Shown here in pieces: positions 53,486-64,000 of a stretch of DNA of 64,000 nucleotides. The translations under genes and the position numbers were made by a program. Numbering within the stretch: the first letter of the stretch is position 1; each line of letters starts with the position of its first letter. Source of the DNA: Cristatella mucedo (Eukaryota; Bryozoa; Phylactolaemata; Cristatellidae); the NCBI GenBank assembly GCA_009760855.2, contig WPIO01000009.1:1025001-1089000 (forward strand), written 5' to 3'. The notes under the pieces are model-generated. The model saw only the letters and a list, made by a program, of their open reading frames with translations. It had not been told where the DNA came from and did no database searches.

Positions 53486-54183
53486 TAATAATAATGCTAG
53501 TAATAATGCACTTGATAAAGTGCCCCCAAAGAACTTAATCTCTTTCTATGCGCTTTACATTTGCTGCAAAGGGAAATGCAATTGAATGGTAAGTGAAATC
53601 ATGCTTGAAAAACAAAATAATGAATAATATGGTTAAGATTGACATGCACAGGGTCAGCATGCCAATGTGGTTAGTGGCAGAATACAGTGTCAGCACGCAT
53701 AAGTACATGAAGGACGAATCACAGGGACCCACTAAATGCTGTCCTAAATAGGTGTGTTTTTTAGTTCCTTTTAAATGTGGTCAGGTCAGGGATGTTCTGA
53801 CGCAGGTCGGGAGGGAGTTCCAGGCTGTGGGAGCATACGAACTAAATGCACAGTCTCCAAAGGATTTAAGGTGTGTACGAGGTATTTCTAGACTGTTGGA
53901 TTCCGAAAAGCGGGTGGTATGATGCTTGACCTGATGGGGGAGTATGTCGGAGAGATAGGCTGGAGCCATAGAATGAAGGGACCTAAAAGTGAGCGACAAA
54001 ACTTTCAAGTCAATCCGTTGCTTGACTGGTAGCCCCTGCAGGTCGGCGAGACGTGGAGTAATGTGGCAACTGCGACTCTCCCGACAGACAAGCCTAGCTG
54101 CAGAGTTTTGCACCGGCTGCAATCGCCTGATCGCACATGCTGGTAGGCCAGTAAGCAGTGAGTTGCAGAAGTCGAGACGGGAC
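53486..54183 (-). mobile_element. LINE A, 5'-truncated copy
   Basis: AAT tail, 3' UTR, and an ORF piece (54122-53781: QNSAARLVCRESRSCHITPR through SLPTCVRTSLT) that breaks by a one-base deletion near 53790. It ends abruptly at 54183 against hAT-derived sequence, marking the insertion junction. Confidence 0.9.
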
Positions 54184-55750
54184 TAAACGCTTACGGATTA
54201 CTGCCGATTCTCAGTGCCTCAGCCTAACCCACCAGGAACCCTGCGGCTTTTTGTGGACTTCTATTAATCTAACTGTTCCAGCAATTACTCAGCATGACTC
54301 GCTGCTGAAAAAACACTGCAGTCAACATGGACAAGAAAATCCAGGACCCGTTACTCATTTGTCATTCAAAATTCAAAATGAATTCATCCACCTACTTCCA
54401 ATAACTGTAAAAAGCAAATTAGTGACTAAAATAAGAAAACAAAGTACTAGGCTATCTAGATCTTCTGATCTAGGACATCGGGAAAAGCTTGCCCGAGTCA
54501 TCAGGTACGTCGATGTAGATTTTCAAAGTTAAAAAGCTATTATCAAAGAAGAATTCTAGGTTTTGTAGAGTTATGTGCAAAAGACTCAACAAGTCTTGAA
54601 AAAGTATCCTAGATAGTATGAAATCCGAAAATGCCTTCTTGGCCAACTGTCGGTCACAGTGCTGTGATAATGCTGCTGTGATGATTGGATGATCGTCCGG
54701 CCTTCAATAGCTACGTGCTAGAGATTTTAAAGCTTTGTTTGTCAACTGCAACAACCGCAGTTTAATTTTAGCAGGTGTACTCTCTGATAAACAGGATCCA
54801 GTTGTCGTAATATTTTTTGGGACAGTTGAAAGTGTTTATTTTTCGTTCAACACTTCCATGGAATAAATTTGAAAAAGTACTGCTTTAAGCAGTAAAGCCA
54901 GAATCGAACACACGACACACGCTGGCGCGTACAATCAGAAGCTGTCGATCTATATATGAAGGACTTGTCGAACTGGTAGAGCTGCTGGAATGCATTTCAG
55001 AAGACCTATCAATGCGTCATGGAACCAGAAGTGAAGCAGAGCAGTTTCTTTTCATGATATTAAAGTTTAAATTTATAGTTTTACTGGAATTATAAAACAA
55101 TAGTGTGGCAAAATTGACCGATTACAGAAATGGTTACACGATCAAATGATGAATTTTAGAAAAGCAGCAGCTAATCTTAAATCCCTGAAGCAAGAAAGAA
55201 TCAAAATTCGCAGTGATTTAAGTGAAAATACAGTATAAGTTTGCAGCTTAGGGCATTGAAATTGAGAGGAGAATAAGGTGACGTAAGGGGATGTCCGGGC
55301 AGCACACAATAAAGACCGGAAATACAGCCGAGGAAGAATCATGCGTGTCATTTAAAGCATGATTGCTAGCCATCAGCAAAAGATATCGAGACGATTTTGA
55401 CGGTAAAGGACGTAGGCCTAAAATTTGGATTCCAACTAGATATACAAAATGTTATCTCTGAAACATATTTACCTACCGATTTCATGAAAGTTGCATGCAT
55501 TTTGGATTTTTTACAACTGTCGTCAATGGTGAAAAATTAATAGCGGATATTTGAAGATTACAAAACGTCGTTTATGACGCTTACTTAAACTTTACCAAGA
55601 AATGTAACGAAGTTGCTGTATCAATAGCCCCTACGAATGGTCTTTCAGCAAATTAAAACTTACTTTATCATGTTTGTGCGCTTCAAAGGGGCAAGACTAT
55701 CTTAGCAATTTGTCACTTTTTAGCATTGAAAGGAAGTATTTAAAAAAAAA
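54184..55750 (+). mobile_element. hAT transposon relic (ZMYM/TTF-like type)
   Basis: Plus strand, broken frames: HDSLLKKHCSQHGQENPGPV, SFKIQNEFIHLLPITVKSKL, then HREKLARVIRYVDVDF, resembling the hAT catalytic start (SILADETTD..H.EQLS..IRYV). Later blocks resemble the C-terminal dimerisation region: TLPRNVTKLLYQ (about 55590), IKTYFIMFVRFKGARLS (about 55650). Stops and frameshifts throughout. A different hAT lineage from 46080-49575, which has a BED finger. Its 5' end is cut by the LINE A copy. Confidence 0.62.
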
Positions 55751-56100
55751 CAATTTTATTGACGTCTTTGAGCAATTTGCCACAGTGAAGTCAAGATAAA
55801 TTTATCTGTAAGATTTTTAAAACTTTAATAAATATCCTTTTTGTGACTTTTCATTCAAAATATTATGATTAGAATGTTATAAGATAATATAATAACGTAA
55901 ATTTTCCAAAAATAACTATTCTAAGTTGTGATTTTGAATTTTAATCATAATCATTTAAATAAATACCCAATTTAATTTTTTTTAAATTATTAAATACAAA
56001 AAGAAGCACTATCTGTGTAGTTCATCCCCTAGTGCACAAAATCCTAAAAACGCTACTGCCCCTGGAATACATCGCACTTTTTTTAATGTACGATGTAATA
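55751..56100. other. Very A+T-rich sequence
   Basis: Probable 3' flank of the hAT relic; no coding signal. Confidence 0.4.
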
Positions 56101-56499
56101 CCTGATGTATGCTTTAGCTTCACACAGCCTACGTGCAGTCGATTTGCTATGGATTGCAGAACATTTCCGCATTGGCATGGGCCATTAAAACTGATTGCAA
56201 TGCAGTGACCAATAGCTAGCACTAAAAATAGCATTCCCAGGGTGCACCAAAAACAGAGTATACATGAATGAGGTATCAAAATGGGAGCGTGACCTAGCAA
56301 CGTCTAATCTATTTTTAATGGACCGTTATAGATTTACGTAGTTTCCCAGGCCGTTGCCGTCGATTGCCGTGCATTTTCCTCGAATGTACTTTGGCGATTA
56401 GTTGCAAGTATACTGCTACACTTTAAATAGAGCGAGCTGTAATACGCGAGAAAAGTGGGATATCCTCCCAAGAGCTCCGTGTTAAAATAATGTACAATC

Positions 56500-56637
56500 A
56501 TATAAATCATTTCCATAGAGCCCCAAAAGAACTTATTATCTATTCAGGCGCTTCACAGATGCCTCACGGCTAGCGCTCGTGACCTCAGCCAGACCTTGGT
56601 AGGGGGCACCTTAACCGCTGGACCAAACCAGCTCGAT
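56500..56637 (-). mobile_element. SINE A, copy 2
   Basis: Minus strand: GAGCTGGTTTGGTCCAGCGG head, a decayed B box (GAGCGCTAGCC), then GTGAAGCGCCTGAATAGATA, AATAAGTTCTTTTGGGGCTC and an A/T tail. Same family as 5960-6118; more decayed. Confidence 0.8.
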
Positions 56638-56884
56638 TAATTGTAGCAGACCATCATAGATTATCTCTGGCCATTACCGTCGATCGTCATGCAGTGTCCA
56701 TGGCTGAAGGCATACAATCGGTTGACAGTATGTGCGCCCGCGGTGAACGCTATCTGGCATGATAATTGGAGCCGCGAAAAGCCAATCCAAGCAGTTAATT
56801 TGAGGTGAGAGACGGGCCATAGTCATCAATAAGCGTACGCTGCCCTCGATTTACGTTCGCAATTGTTTAAAAAGATAGGGTTGC

Positions 56885-59800
56885 ACTTTATTCAGTGTGC
56901 GGCAACACACAATACAATTCATAGCTTCTTAAATTCCGCCTGCTAAATGTCCGCTCGCTAAAAACCGAGGGATTACTTATCCGCGATCAGGTTGTCCATG
57001 AGAAGTTAGATGCATTTCTGCTTACCGAAACCTGGATGATGCCTTATTCCAGTAGCTGTATTTCCGAGACCACTCCACCCGGGTTCTCATTCTATCAGTC
57101 CATGCGTTCTGACAAGGTTGGTGGCGGGGTTGAAATTGTTGTTCGCGAATCGTTTGGCTATGCAATGTGCAGTTTCTCGCGTGGGTCATCGTTTGAATCG
57201 GTTGCTATCAGGTCTTCATCAACGACAATGCTTCTCACTGCTGTGGTATACCGGCCTCCTTCTGGCTGTCTAAACCTGCTTATAGAGGAGTTTTCAGAGT
57301 TCCTCGTTAAAATATCTGTGTGTGACAGGCCGTTACTGATTGTAGGAGACTTCAATATTCACGTTGACAAACCTAGCAAAAGCCAGGTCCACTCATTTCT
57401 TGACTGTCTGGAGAATTTTGATTTGGCCCAACACGTTAATCATAGCACCTACGTCAGTGGCCACATTCTAGATCTCCTGGTCACTAATGATGTCCTCCCC
57501 ACTGACCTTGTGGTGTGCCCACTGACCCTCTCAGATCATAGTTCGGTCTCGTTTACTGTTCCTGCTACCTCGTACGTACAAGGCAATGTCGAATTTTCCA
57601 AACGACGTAACTTACAAAGCATTGACGTGGACAAGTTTTTGAAATCTGTTTGTGATGCAGGTCTTCTTGATCTGCTTTTAGACTAGCCGGCAGCCTCGAT
57701 ACCCTCACTGATGCGATGAACATGACACTCGGGAGTGGTCTTGACAAGCATGCTCTCGTGCGCTCTATCCGTGTTCATAGTCGTGGAGATTCCTTTAAAT
57801 TTACAAAAAACTCCTCAAGATGCGCCGGTTTAAGCGCAGGCTGGAACGCCGTTTCAAGAAATCGGGGTCTGATGCAGATCCAGTCAATTTTAATGACTTC
57901 CTTCAAATTCACACCCGCAAGCTTAAAAAGCCAGGGCTTCTTTTTTCATTAGAAAGCTGAATTCCTGCTAGTCCTACATTAAACAGATTTATAAGAAAGT
58001 AAACCATTGACTGGCCAATGCAGTGAGGTCTGACTCCCCAGATATTAAGGGCTCAGCCGAAAATTTTTCAGCCTTCACTACTGAAAAAATTGTGCACATT
58101 CGTGCCTCCATTAAGCTCCCTCCGACCAAAGCTATCGCCGCTCTTCAACCTGTGACCTTCCTTAAAAGGTTCTTCGACGTTTCTGCAAGCAATGTGGCTG
58201 CCTCAATAAGGTCTAGCAAAAAGAGCTCGTCTCCTGAAGACCCTATACCTTCATCTCTGTGGTCTTCACTAGCAGACCAACTTAGCCCTACCATAACCAA
58301 GATTGTTAATGCTTGTTTGGGAAGAGGGGTCGTCCCCAAGTCCTTCAAATCGGCAATCGATAGACTTATTCTTAAAAAGCCTGGATTAGACACAGAGGTC
58401 CTAGGAAACTATCGTCCAGTCTCCCTTCTACCGTTCTCATCTAAGATTCTTGAAAAAATTGTTGCTAAGCAGCTGGTTGAACATATTGAAAATAATGAAA
58501 TGTCAGAAACATTTCAATCAGGGTTCAAGAGGCAGCACTCTACTAAAACTGCTTTCCTCCGCGTTAACAATGACATTGTACGTGGCAACGACGACGGGAA
58601 TGTCACTGTCCTAGCTCTGCTAGATCTGTCTGCTGCCTTTGACACTATTGATCACGAAGTTTTGCTTGAGCGATTGAGAACAACGATCGGTCTGGCTGAC
58701 GAAGCACTGGCATGGTTTAAATCCTACTTGTCTGATCGTGTTCAATCCGTGTTGTGTGGGAGTCAGGTCTCAGACACGAGAAGGGTCACCTCTGGAGTCC
58801 CTCAAGGGTCTGTACTTGGTCCCTTGCACTTCTCCATTTATACGCAACCTCTGGGAAAAGTGATTGAGGCCCATGGAATAGGATATCACTTCTATGCTTA
58901 CGATACTCGGTTGTATTTGTCATTCAAACCGTCGGAATCTGCTGCAGCAACTGAGAAACTGAATGCTTGCCTTGCCGATATTCGATCCTGGATGTAGAAA
59001 AACTTCCTGGAATTAAATGACGATAAAACCGAACTGCTGTGCATAGGACACCCTAATCATGTGGCTGGATTAAAAGGCTTTGCTGTCCTAATAGGTGACG
59101 CTATTGTGCGGCCATCACCACTTGCTCGAAATATAGGTGTCGTGTTCGACAGCTGCCTCAATTTCAAAAGCTTTATTCAGAAGACTGCCTCTACAGCTAG
59201 CCATCACATCCGATCCCTGTCCAAGATTAGGAGCTGTCTCCCACAGTGGCTTGTAAAAAATTTAACTAGCTCTTTAGTTCTGTCTCGACTTGATTATTGT
59301 AATTCCCTTTTGGTTGGGCTGCCAAATAAAGCTATTATGCCACTACAGGCCACAATGAATATGGCTGCAACGCTGGTCTTCAAGTCCCAGCGGTTTGAGC
59401 ACGTGTCTCCTTTGCTGAAGGAGCTAGGATGGTTGCCGGTTGAGCAAAGGATACAGAGCAAAGTTCTTATGCTAACCCACAAGGCCCGCCATGGCTTGGC
59501 TCCTTCATACCTAGCTGAGCTGCTGCACCAGTTTCAGCCTGTTCGAGCCCTCAGGTCCTGTGTGGACAATAAATTAGCTGTCCTATTCCTTAGCTTAAAT
59601 ACAGTTGGCGACAAAAGCTTTAGCTCTGCAGGTCCTAGACTGTGGAACTCGCTTCCACAATTCTTACGCAACGATAACTACTCTTCTACTGCCGACTATG
59701 GAGCATCCTTTTCAGCAGTCCTGAGCTGCTACTTCTATGCTACTCACTACCTCAACTGCTCTCCTGACTCTTCTATGCTTCCCACTTTCTCTTTGTTGTG

Positions 59801-59955
59801 TGAGACGAAGTCTGTTGGCTACCGAATGCGTACCGAAAGCCGCTTAGGCTGTGAGTGTGCTATACAAAACTCTCCTGCGTAACACCCACATGGTCTTTAT
59901 GGCTTTGTGGAATTACAGACGGAGATGCAATACATTTCATTACATTACATAGCTT
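56885..59955 (+). mobile_element. LINE B, long copy (EN-RT), inactivated
   Basis: Plus strand. Endonuclease: LLNVRSLKTEGLLIRD, FLLTETWM, VGDFNIHVD, ILDLLVTNDV, LSDHSSVSF. RT: NYRPVSLLPFSSKILEKIVA, LLDLSAAFDTIDHEVLLERL, GVPQGSVLGPLHFSIY, then FYAYDTRLY. C-terminal domain ends RLGCECAIQNSPA; tail repeats CATTA. The catalytic YADD is changed to YAYD (58893-58904). Stops at about 57684 and 58996 and frameshifts between 57684 and 58023 confirm inactivation. It shares EN-RT layout with LINE A but has a different C-terminus and 3' end. The 5' limit is approximate. Confidence 0.9.
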
Positions 59956-61007
59956 CTCTCAGCAACCTTCGGACTTTTGGTAGTGTTGTAACAAGCGTTA
60001 TGGATTGAGGTATTTTTTTGGGCCATTGCCTTTGATTGGCATGCGTCGACCAAGATTGAATGCATAGAATGGGTTGCAAGTATGCATGCAGACAATTTCT
60101 CGTCGATTTGCCTAAGGATAGTTGTATCGATCCCTCCCATTGCTATGGATTGCCGTGCGTTGTTGACAATTAAAGAGCAAAATAGCTTGAAAAATCCACG
60201 GTTTCACTTTGAACGCAACGAAATGCTAAATGGAATTACGTTTGGAAATACGAATGGAATTACGTTTGGAGCTTCGAGCAGCCAATTTATCGTCGATTTG
60301 CCATGGATTGCTGCTTTCAGCCGAGCCGTTGCCATATATTGCCATTCATTGCCCAAGATTGTACGAGCGCAATTGGTTGAAAGGACGCGTTTTCAGTTTA
60401 AACAGCGTGTTTTGAAATATGCATTCAAAATCGAAGCTTTTGAAAACCTAATTCGGGGCATTTTGCCTCGAATAGCTATGGATTGCGGTATAGGCCCCGG
60501 CCATTGCAGATGACTGCAGTGTATTGCTGTAGAATGGTGGAGGCAATTACTGTGATATTGTGCAAGTACACAAGAACTAATAGGTAGAACGGCGTCCAAT
60601 CATAGTTAGAGATTCTAGTGTACACGTTCTGGTAACTTTTCGGCGGATTGCGACGAATTTCGTTGTGGCACGGGACCGTTGCAGTCGATTGCCGTGCATT
60701 ACATGGGAAAACGTATTCACAATGGAGTGACATTTTGTGGATTCAATTTGAACTAAATCTCGTCCTCTAAGCAGTGTAACTTAGGGCTTCAAGTTGGCGA
60801 TTCGAGGATGATTTGCTGTGGCATAGAGCGGATTGCAGTATTTTCCACGGTCATTTTGGGCCATTGCCGTGCATTGCCAGAGTTCGCGGATGCACAATTT
60901 GTTATTTTAAGTGGATGTGCACACAACGCAGTGCGCTTTAATATGAAATACAAACTGAAACTCGGGGCATCTTTTTCTAGTCATTTTGCGGTGGATGCGA
61001 TGGATTA

Positions 61008-61798
61008 ATAATCACAATAATAATAAATTTAATAAAGCACTCTCAGAGAACTTAATCTCTTTCCAGGCGATTTAAATTTGATGCAAAGGAAACACGATTG
61101 GATGGTTAACAATAGCATGCTCTATAAACATAAAGAATAACACAATTAGGGGTGACATGCACAGGGTCAGCATGCAAATGTGGTTGGTGGCAGCACGCAC
61201 AGTGTCAGCACGCATAAGCACATAAAGGACGAATTGCAGGGACCCACTAAATGCTGTTATAAATAGGTGCGTTTCTAATTTCTTTTTAAATGTTATCAAG
61301 TCAGGGTCGGGGGGGGCTGTCGTGACAGAAGTCGGGAGTGAGTTCCTCACTTTAGGAGCATACAAACTAAAGGCACGGTCTCCAATGGATTGGAGCTTTA
61401 CGAGGTATAGATAAACATATAGATTCCAAAAAGCGGGTGTTACAATCCTGAGTCTGGTGGGGCAGCAGTAGATCTGATAGGTAGGCTGGAGCCAAGAATA
61501 AAGGGAAAGTGAATTACAGGATAAAGGGAAAGTGAAAAGTGAGTGGCTAAACTTTGAATTCGATGATTTGCTTTACTGGTAGCCAGTGCAGGTCGCCGAC
61601 AATAGCGTGACGTGGCAATGTAGCCGCTCTCGACAGACAAGCCTAGCTGCAAAGTTTTGGACCAGCTGTCAGCGCCTGATGGCATAGGCCGGTAAACCAG
61701 CAAGCAGTGAGTTACAGAAGTCAAAACGGGACATCACAAGTGCATGCACCAGCTTAGGTGTGGTATCCCGGTCTAAAAACGCCCAAATTGGAGTGGAT
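61008..61798 (-). mobile_element. LINE A, 5'-truncated, decayed copy
   Basis: Left tail AATAATAATAAATTTAATAA, 3' UTR, then broken C-terminal ORF (YAPKVRNSLPTSVTTAPP...). A direct duplication of GGATAAAGGGAAAGTGAA lies near 61500-61540. It interrupts one unit of the degenerate array. Confidence 0.88.
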
Positions 61799-62250
61799 AT
61801 CGGTATTGGCCCGGGCCAATGCGGTCATTTGCATCAAATTGCACAAGAGCGACCCTATCAATGCAAGTGAAATTGTATGAGTACAATTGTGGCAGAGCGT
61901 GCTGTCATATGCAATCACAAAGGAAGCTTTCCGAACATAACATGATTTTATTCGTTGTGCGGTGGAAAGCGGGAAATTGCGGTGGACTGTGGTGGATTGC
62001 GGCTGATCGCAGTATTGACCCGGGCCGCTGCAATCTTACTTCAGCGGACTTCGTGAGAACGCGTGAGCGGAATCGCGGAAAATTTATGGGTACATTTTCA
62101 ATGTAGTGTATTTCGATACTCACAAACCTTTTGGAGCTTGTGCTGCTGATTTGTAGTGGATTTGAAGCGAGCCAAAGTGGATTGCAGTGGACTTCGGTGA
62201 TTGCGGTACAGGCCTTCGGCGTTGCAGCTCATTTTCTTAACTGCACGTCC

Positions 62251-63575
62251 GCACAATGACATGAAATTTGGTGGATAGATATAATAAAAGGTGTAATACA
62301 ATATCCGCACATAATATGAGCACCAAAATTCCACCGTCAGGTCAAATTGAACCTAATTAGAGTGAATTGCGGTAATTCGTCGAACCCGTCCCAGCCCGCA
62401 CAACCCATGTACATAAATGCATTAGCATGTCTGCTTTACGCCTTGAATGTGTGCAGGCGTATATGAAAAATGTGTAAACACAGGTATAATAACAATAATA
62501 ATACATTTGATGGAGCACCATAAGAGAACCCAACCCCTTTCTCATAAAGGGTATGAACCATGCATCAGACGGTGCTATGAAAAAACGTTTGATACGGCTT
62601 CGTTTGATGAAAGTGAGAAAACCTGTTTTTCACTTTAAAATATTCTAAATTTGAAGCGCTGGTGTCTCCGGTCCTGCAGGCTGTTTGGATACAGGCACCT
62701 GCAGAATCCGACGCGCGAATTTTGAGAATGTTTTGAAATCCACTGCACTGAATTTTGTGAAGAGAAGAAGGAACTTCAAAATAAACTAAGTGTTCAAAGG
62801 GTCTGGCTATTAATACTCTGAACCGAGTACGAAAACCTGAATCCGGCGTACCTTACGATTATTGCTAAGATCACCGTATGCTGGCGCATAAACTGAAAAC
62901 AGGTCTTTTCTTTTCTGACATTCCTTGCTCAGTTCTTTGGCAAAACGCTGCTAATATAAGCCAGTTAAATGCATTTTAAAACGAAAACCTTAACGACTTT
63001 AGTGATGCTGAATGTATACAAGCGTACAATTTTTGCGAAAGCTCTTTCAGCCTCTGTATCGTATCCATACCAAGAATGGCTGATGAAACATAGGGCAGAC
63101 AACAAAACCACCCTACTGCCCACCCTGTAGTATTGCGGGCAAGTCTTAGCATGAGACTAACGACAATGTCGGACACGAGACTAATGACAATTTCAGATTA
63201 AGAAATACACAAAAACGTTATCGTAGGTCGGAAAAGAATGGGGTAAACTGTAACTCGTTCTACTGGAGTTGACCGCTGAATTTTGTTTCGGCGCTTGACG
63301 GTAAGCATCTGGATTTGCCTTTAATCATTCCAACTTCATTTCAGACCACTGGGTTTTCATTGGGTTTTGCTGAATTATTGAACGTCTGGTAATTTCTAGA
63401 CAGCTGGGCTACTCAGCCGTTTCGCAGCTGAGACTCGGCTCTCAGATCATGTAGGCTAAGAAATCCCACATCCCATGCATTTAGACGTAATCGATAAAAA
63501 CGACTCTGTTTTTTTAGCATACTCACAGTTACTAGTCAATGATCAAACATTTTGCAAACATTCATCTAAAAAATC
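62251..63575. other. Intergenic sequence, only one LINE tail scrap
   Basis: Apart from 62488-62545 I see nothing recognisable. Confidence 0.45.
62488..62545 (-). mobile_element. LINE A/SINE tail scrap
   Basis: AATAACAATAATAATACATT then TGATGGAGCACCATAAGAGA: the shared 3' end of LINE A and SINE A in minus orientation. Confidence 0.55.
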
Positions 63576-63742
63576 CTAGCTGATTAAACAGCCTCTTTTT
63601 GTATAGCGACAGAAGAGCCTTTACGGCTATCACCACCGCTTGCAGTGGCGATAAAGGATCGCCCACTGCAGGAATCGAACCCACGACCTCGGGACCGAAG
63701 TCGTGAAAGCAACCACCTTGCCTAGTGTGCCATCACGGCTCA
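63576..63742 (-). mobile_element. SINE B, copy 7
   Basis: Minus strand: GCCGTGATGGCACACTAGGC head, GTGGGTTCGATTCCTGCAG B box, body CGCCACTGCAAGCGGTGGTG, stem GATAGCCGTAAAGGCTCTTC, end GAGGCTGTTTAATCAGCTAG. One of the best preserved copies. Confidence 0.92.
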
Positions 63743-63879
63743 CCAATCTACATTGACTGTCGGCTGGCTTTGAGCATTTTGTAGAACATGCATAGGCAAT
63801 AATACTAAGAAACTTGCATAGCGTATTAAGACTACTAAATCTCTTTATGGACATTTAAGGAAGCGTGACGTTTGTTAGT

Positions 63880-64000
63880 GATAACGTGCACAGTGTCGGT
63901 GGGCTCGTATTAGTATGCAATGGACAAAGCAAATATTGCAAGGACGGACAATGTGGGTTATGGCTTCTTTTTAAAATTCATCAAGTCGGGAAGTCATTAC
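63880..64000 (-). mobile_element. LINE A fragment running off the window
   Basis: GTGCACAGTGTCGGTGGGCT, GGCTTCTTTTTAAAATTCAT and CAAGTCGGGAAGT match the LINE A 3' UTR/ORF end in minus orientation; diverged, and it continues beyond the right edge. Confidence 0.6.

Larger units (their letters stand above)
56101..62250. repeat. Degenerate tandem array, about 165-190-bp units, interrupted by transposons
   Basis: A block of the form GGATTGCGGT..., GGCC..GGCCATTGC, CGATTGCCGTGCATTGC recurs at about 56150, 56350, 56680, 60035, 60150, 60330, 60500, 60675, 60870, 61820, 62020 and 62205. Between blocks, fragments such as GAGCGCAATTG and CGAATT also recur weakly. Spacing is roughly 110-200 bp where uninterrupted. 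LINE B (about 56885-59955), LINE A (61008-61798) and SINE A (56500-56637) lie within it. Units are very diverged, so an old satellite-like array. Exact period needs self-alignment. Confidence 0.6.

Overview
This is animal (metazoan) nuclear DNA: one long gene with spliceosomal GT-AG introns, surrounded and interrupted by many LINEs, tRNA-derived SINEs and decayed DNA transposons. There is no bacterial, organellar or viral gene layout. The species cannot be read from the sequence. Short microsatellite-tailed CR1/L2-like LINEs, SINE/LINE tail sharing and the divergence of the host gene suggest an invertebrate, perhaps an early-branching marine animal. That placement is inference.

From 44.83 kb down to the left edge, the minus strand carries the 5' half of a BIRC6 (BRUCE/Apollon) orthologue, the giant anti-apoptotic E2/E3 ubiquitin ligase. 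I assembled 26 consecutive coding exons (44829 to 1745, about 6.36 kb of coding sequence, about 2,121 codons). Exon edges carry AG/GT sites and the reading phase is consistent across every junction. They cover the N-terminal beta-propeller with its inserted BIR zinc domain (exons 4-5), the rest of the propeller (exons 6-8), the middle helical scaffold and a beta-sandwich module (exons 20-21). A 27th exon is tentative. The C-terminal half, including the UBC catalytic domain, lies outside the window.

Upstream, at 45.59-45.91 kb on the plus strand, is a 106-codon reading frame followed by an AATAAA signal. It may be a small gene or a terminal exon lying head-to-head with BIRC6; I do not recognise it.

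The rest is mobile DNA. LINE family A (CR1/L2-like, 3' tail of ATT repeats) has about 20 copies, from 60-bp tails to a 3.2-kb near-complete copy (37.5-40.8 kb) and a young-looking copy with a 1.6-kb open RT frame (47.4-49.2 kb). LINE family B (different 3' end, CATTA tail) has one long copy (56.9-59.95 kb) and one 3' fragment. SINE A has a tRNA-like head joined to a 3' end homologous to LINE A. SINE B is a second tRNA-derived family with seven copies. There are two hAT relics (46.1-49.6 kb, split by the LINE A insertion; 54.2-55.75 kb), four Tc1/mariner relics, and a MITE-like element with terminal inverted repeats (4.97-5.52 kb).

The right end (56.1-62.25 kb) holds a very degenerate tandem array of roughly 165-190-bp units built on a repeated short motif, interrupted by LINE B, LINE A and SINE A. 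The most interesting signals are the SINE/LINE tail pairing, the nested transposons and this eroded satellite-like array.
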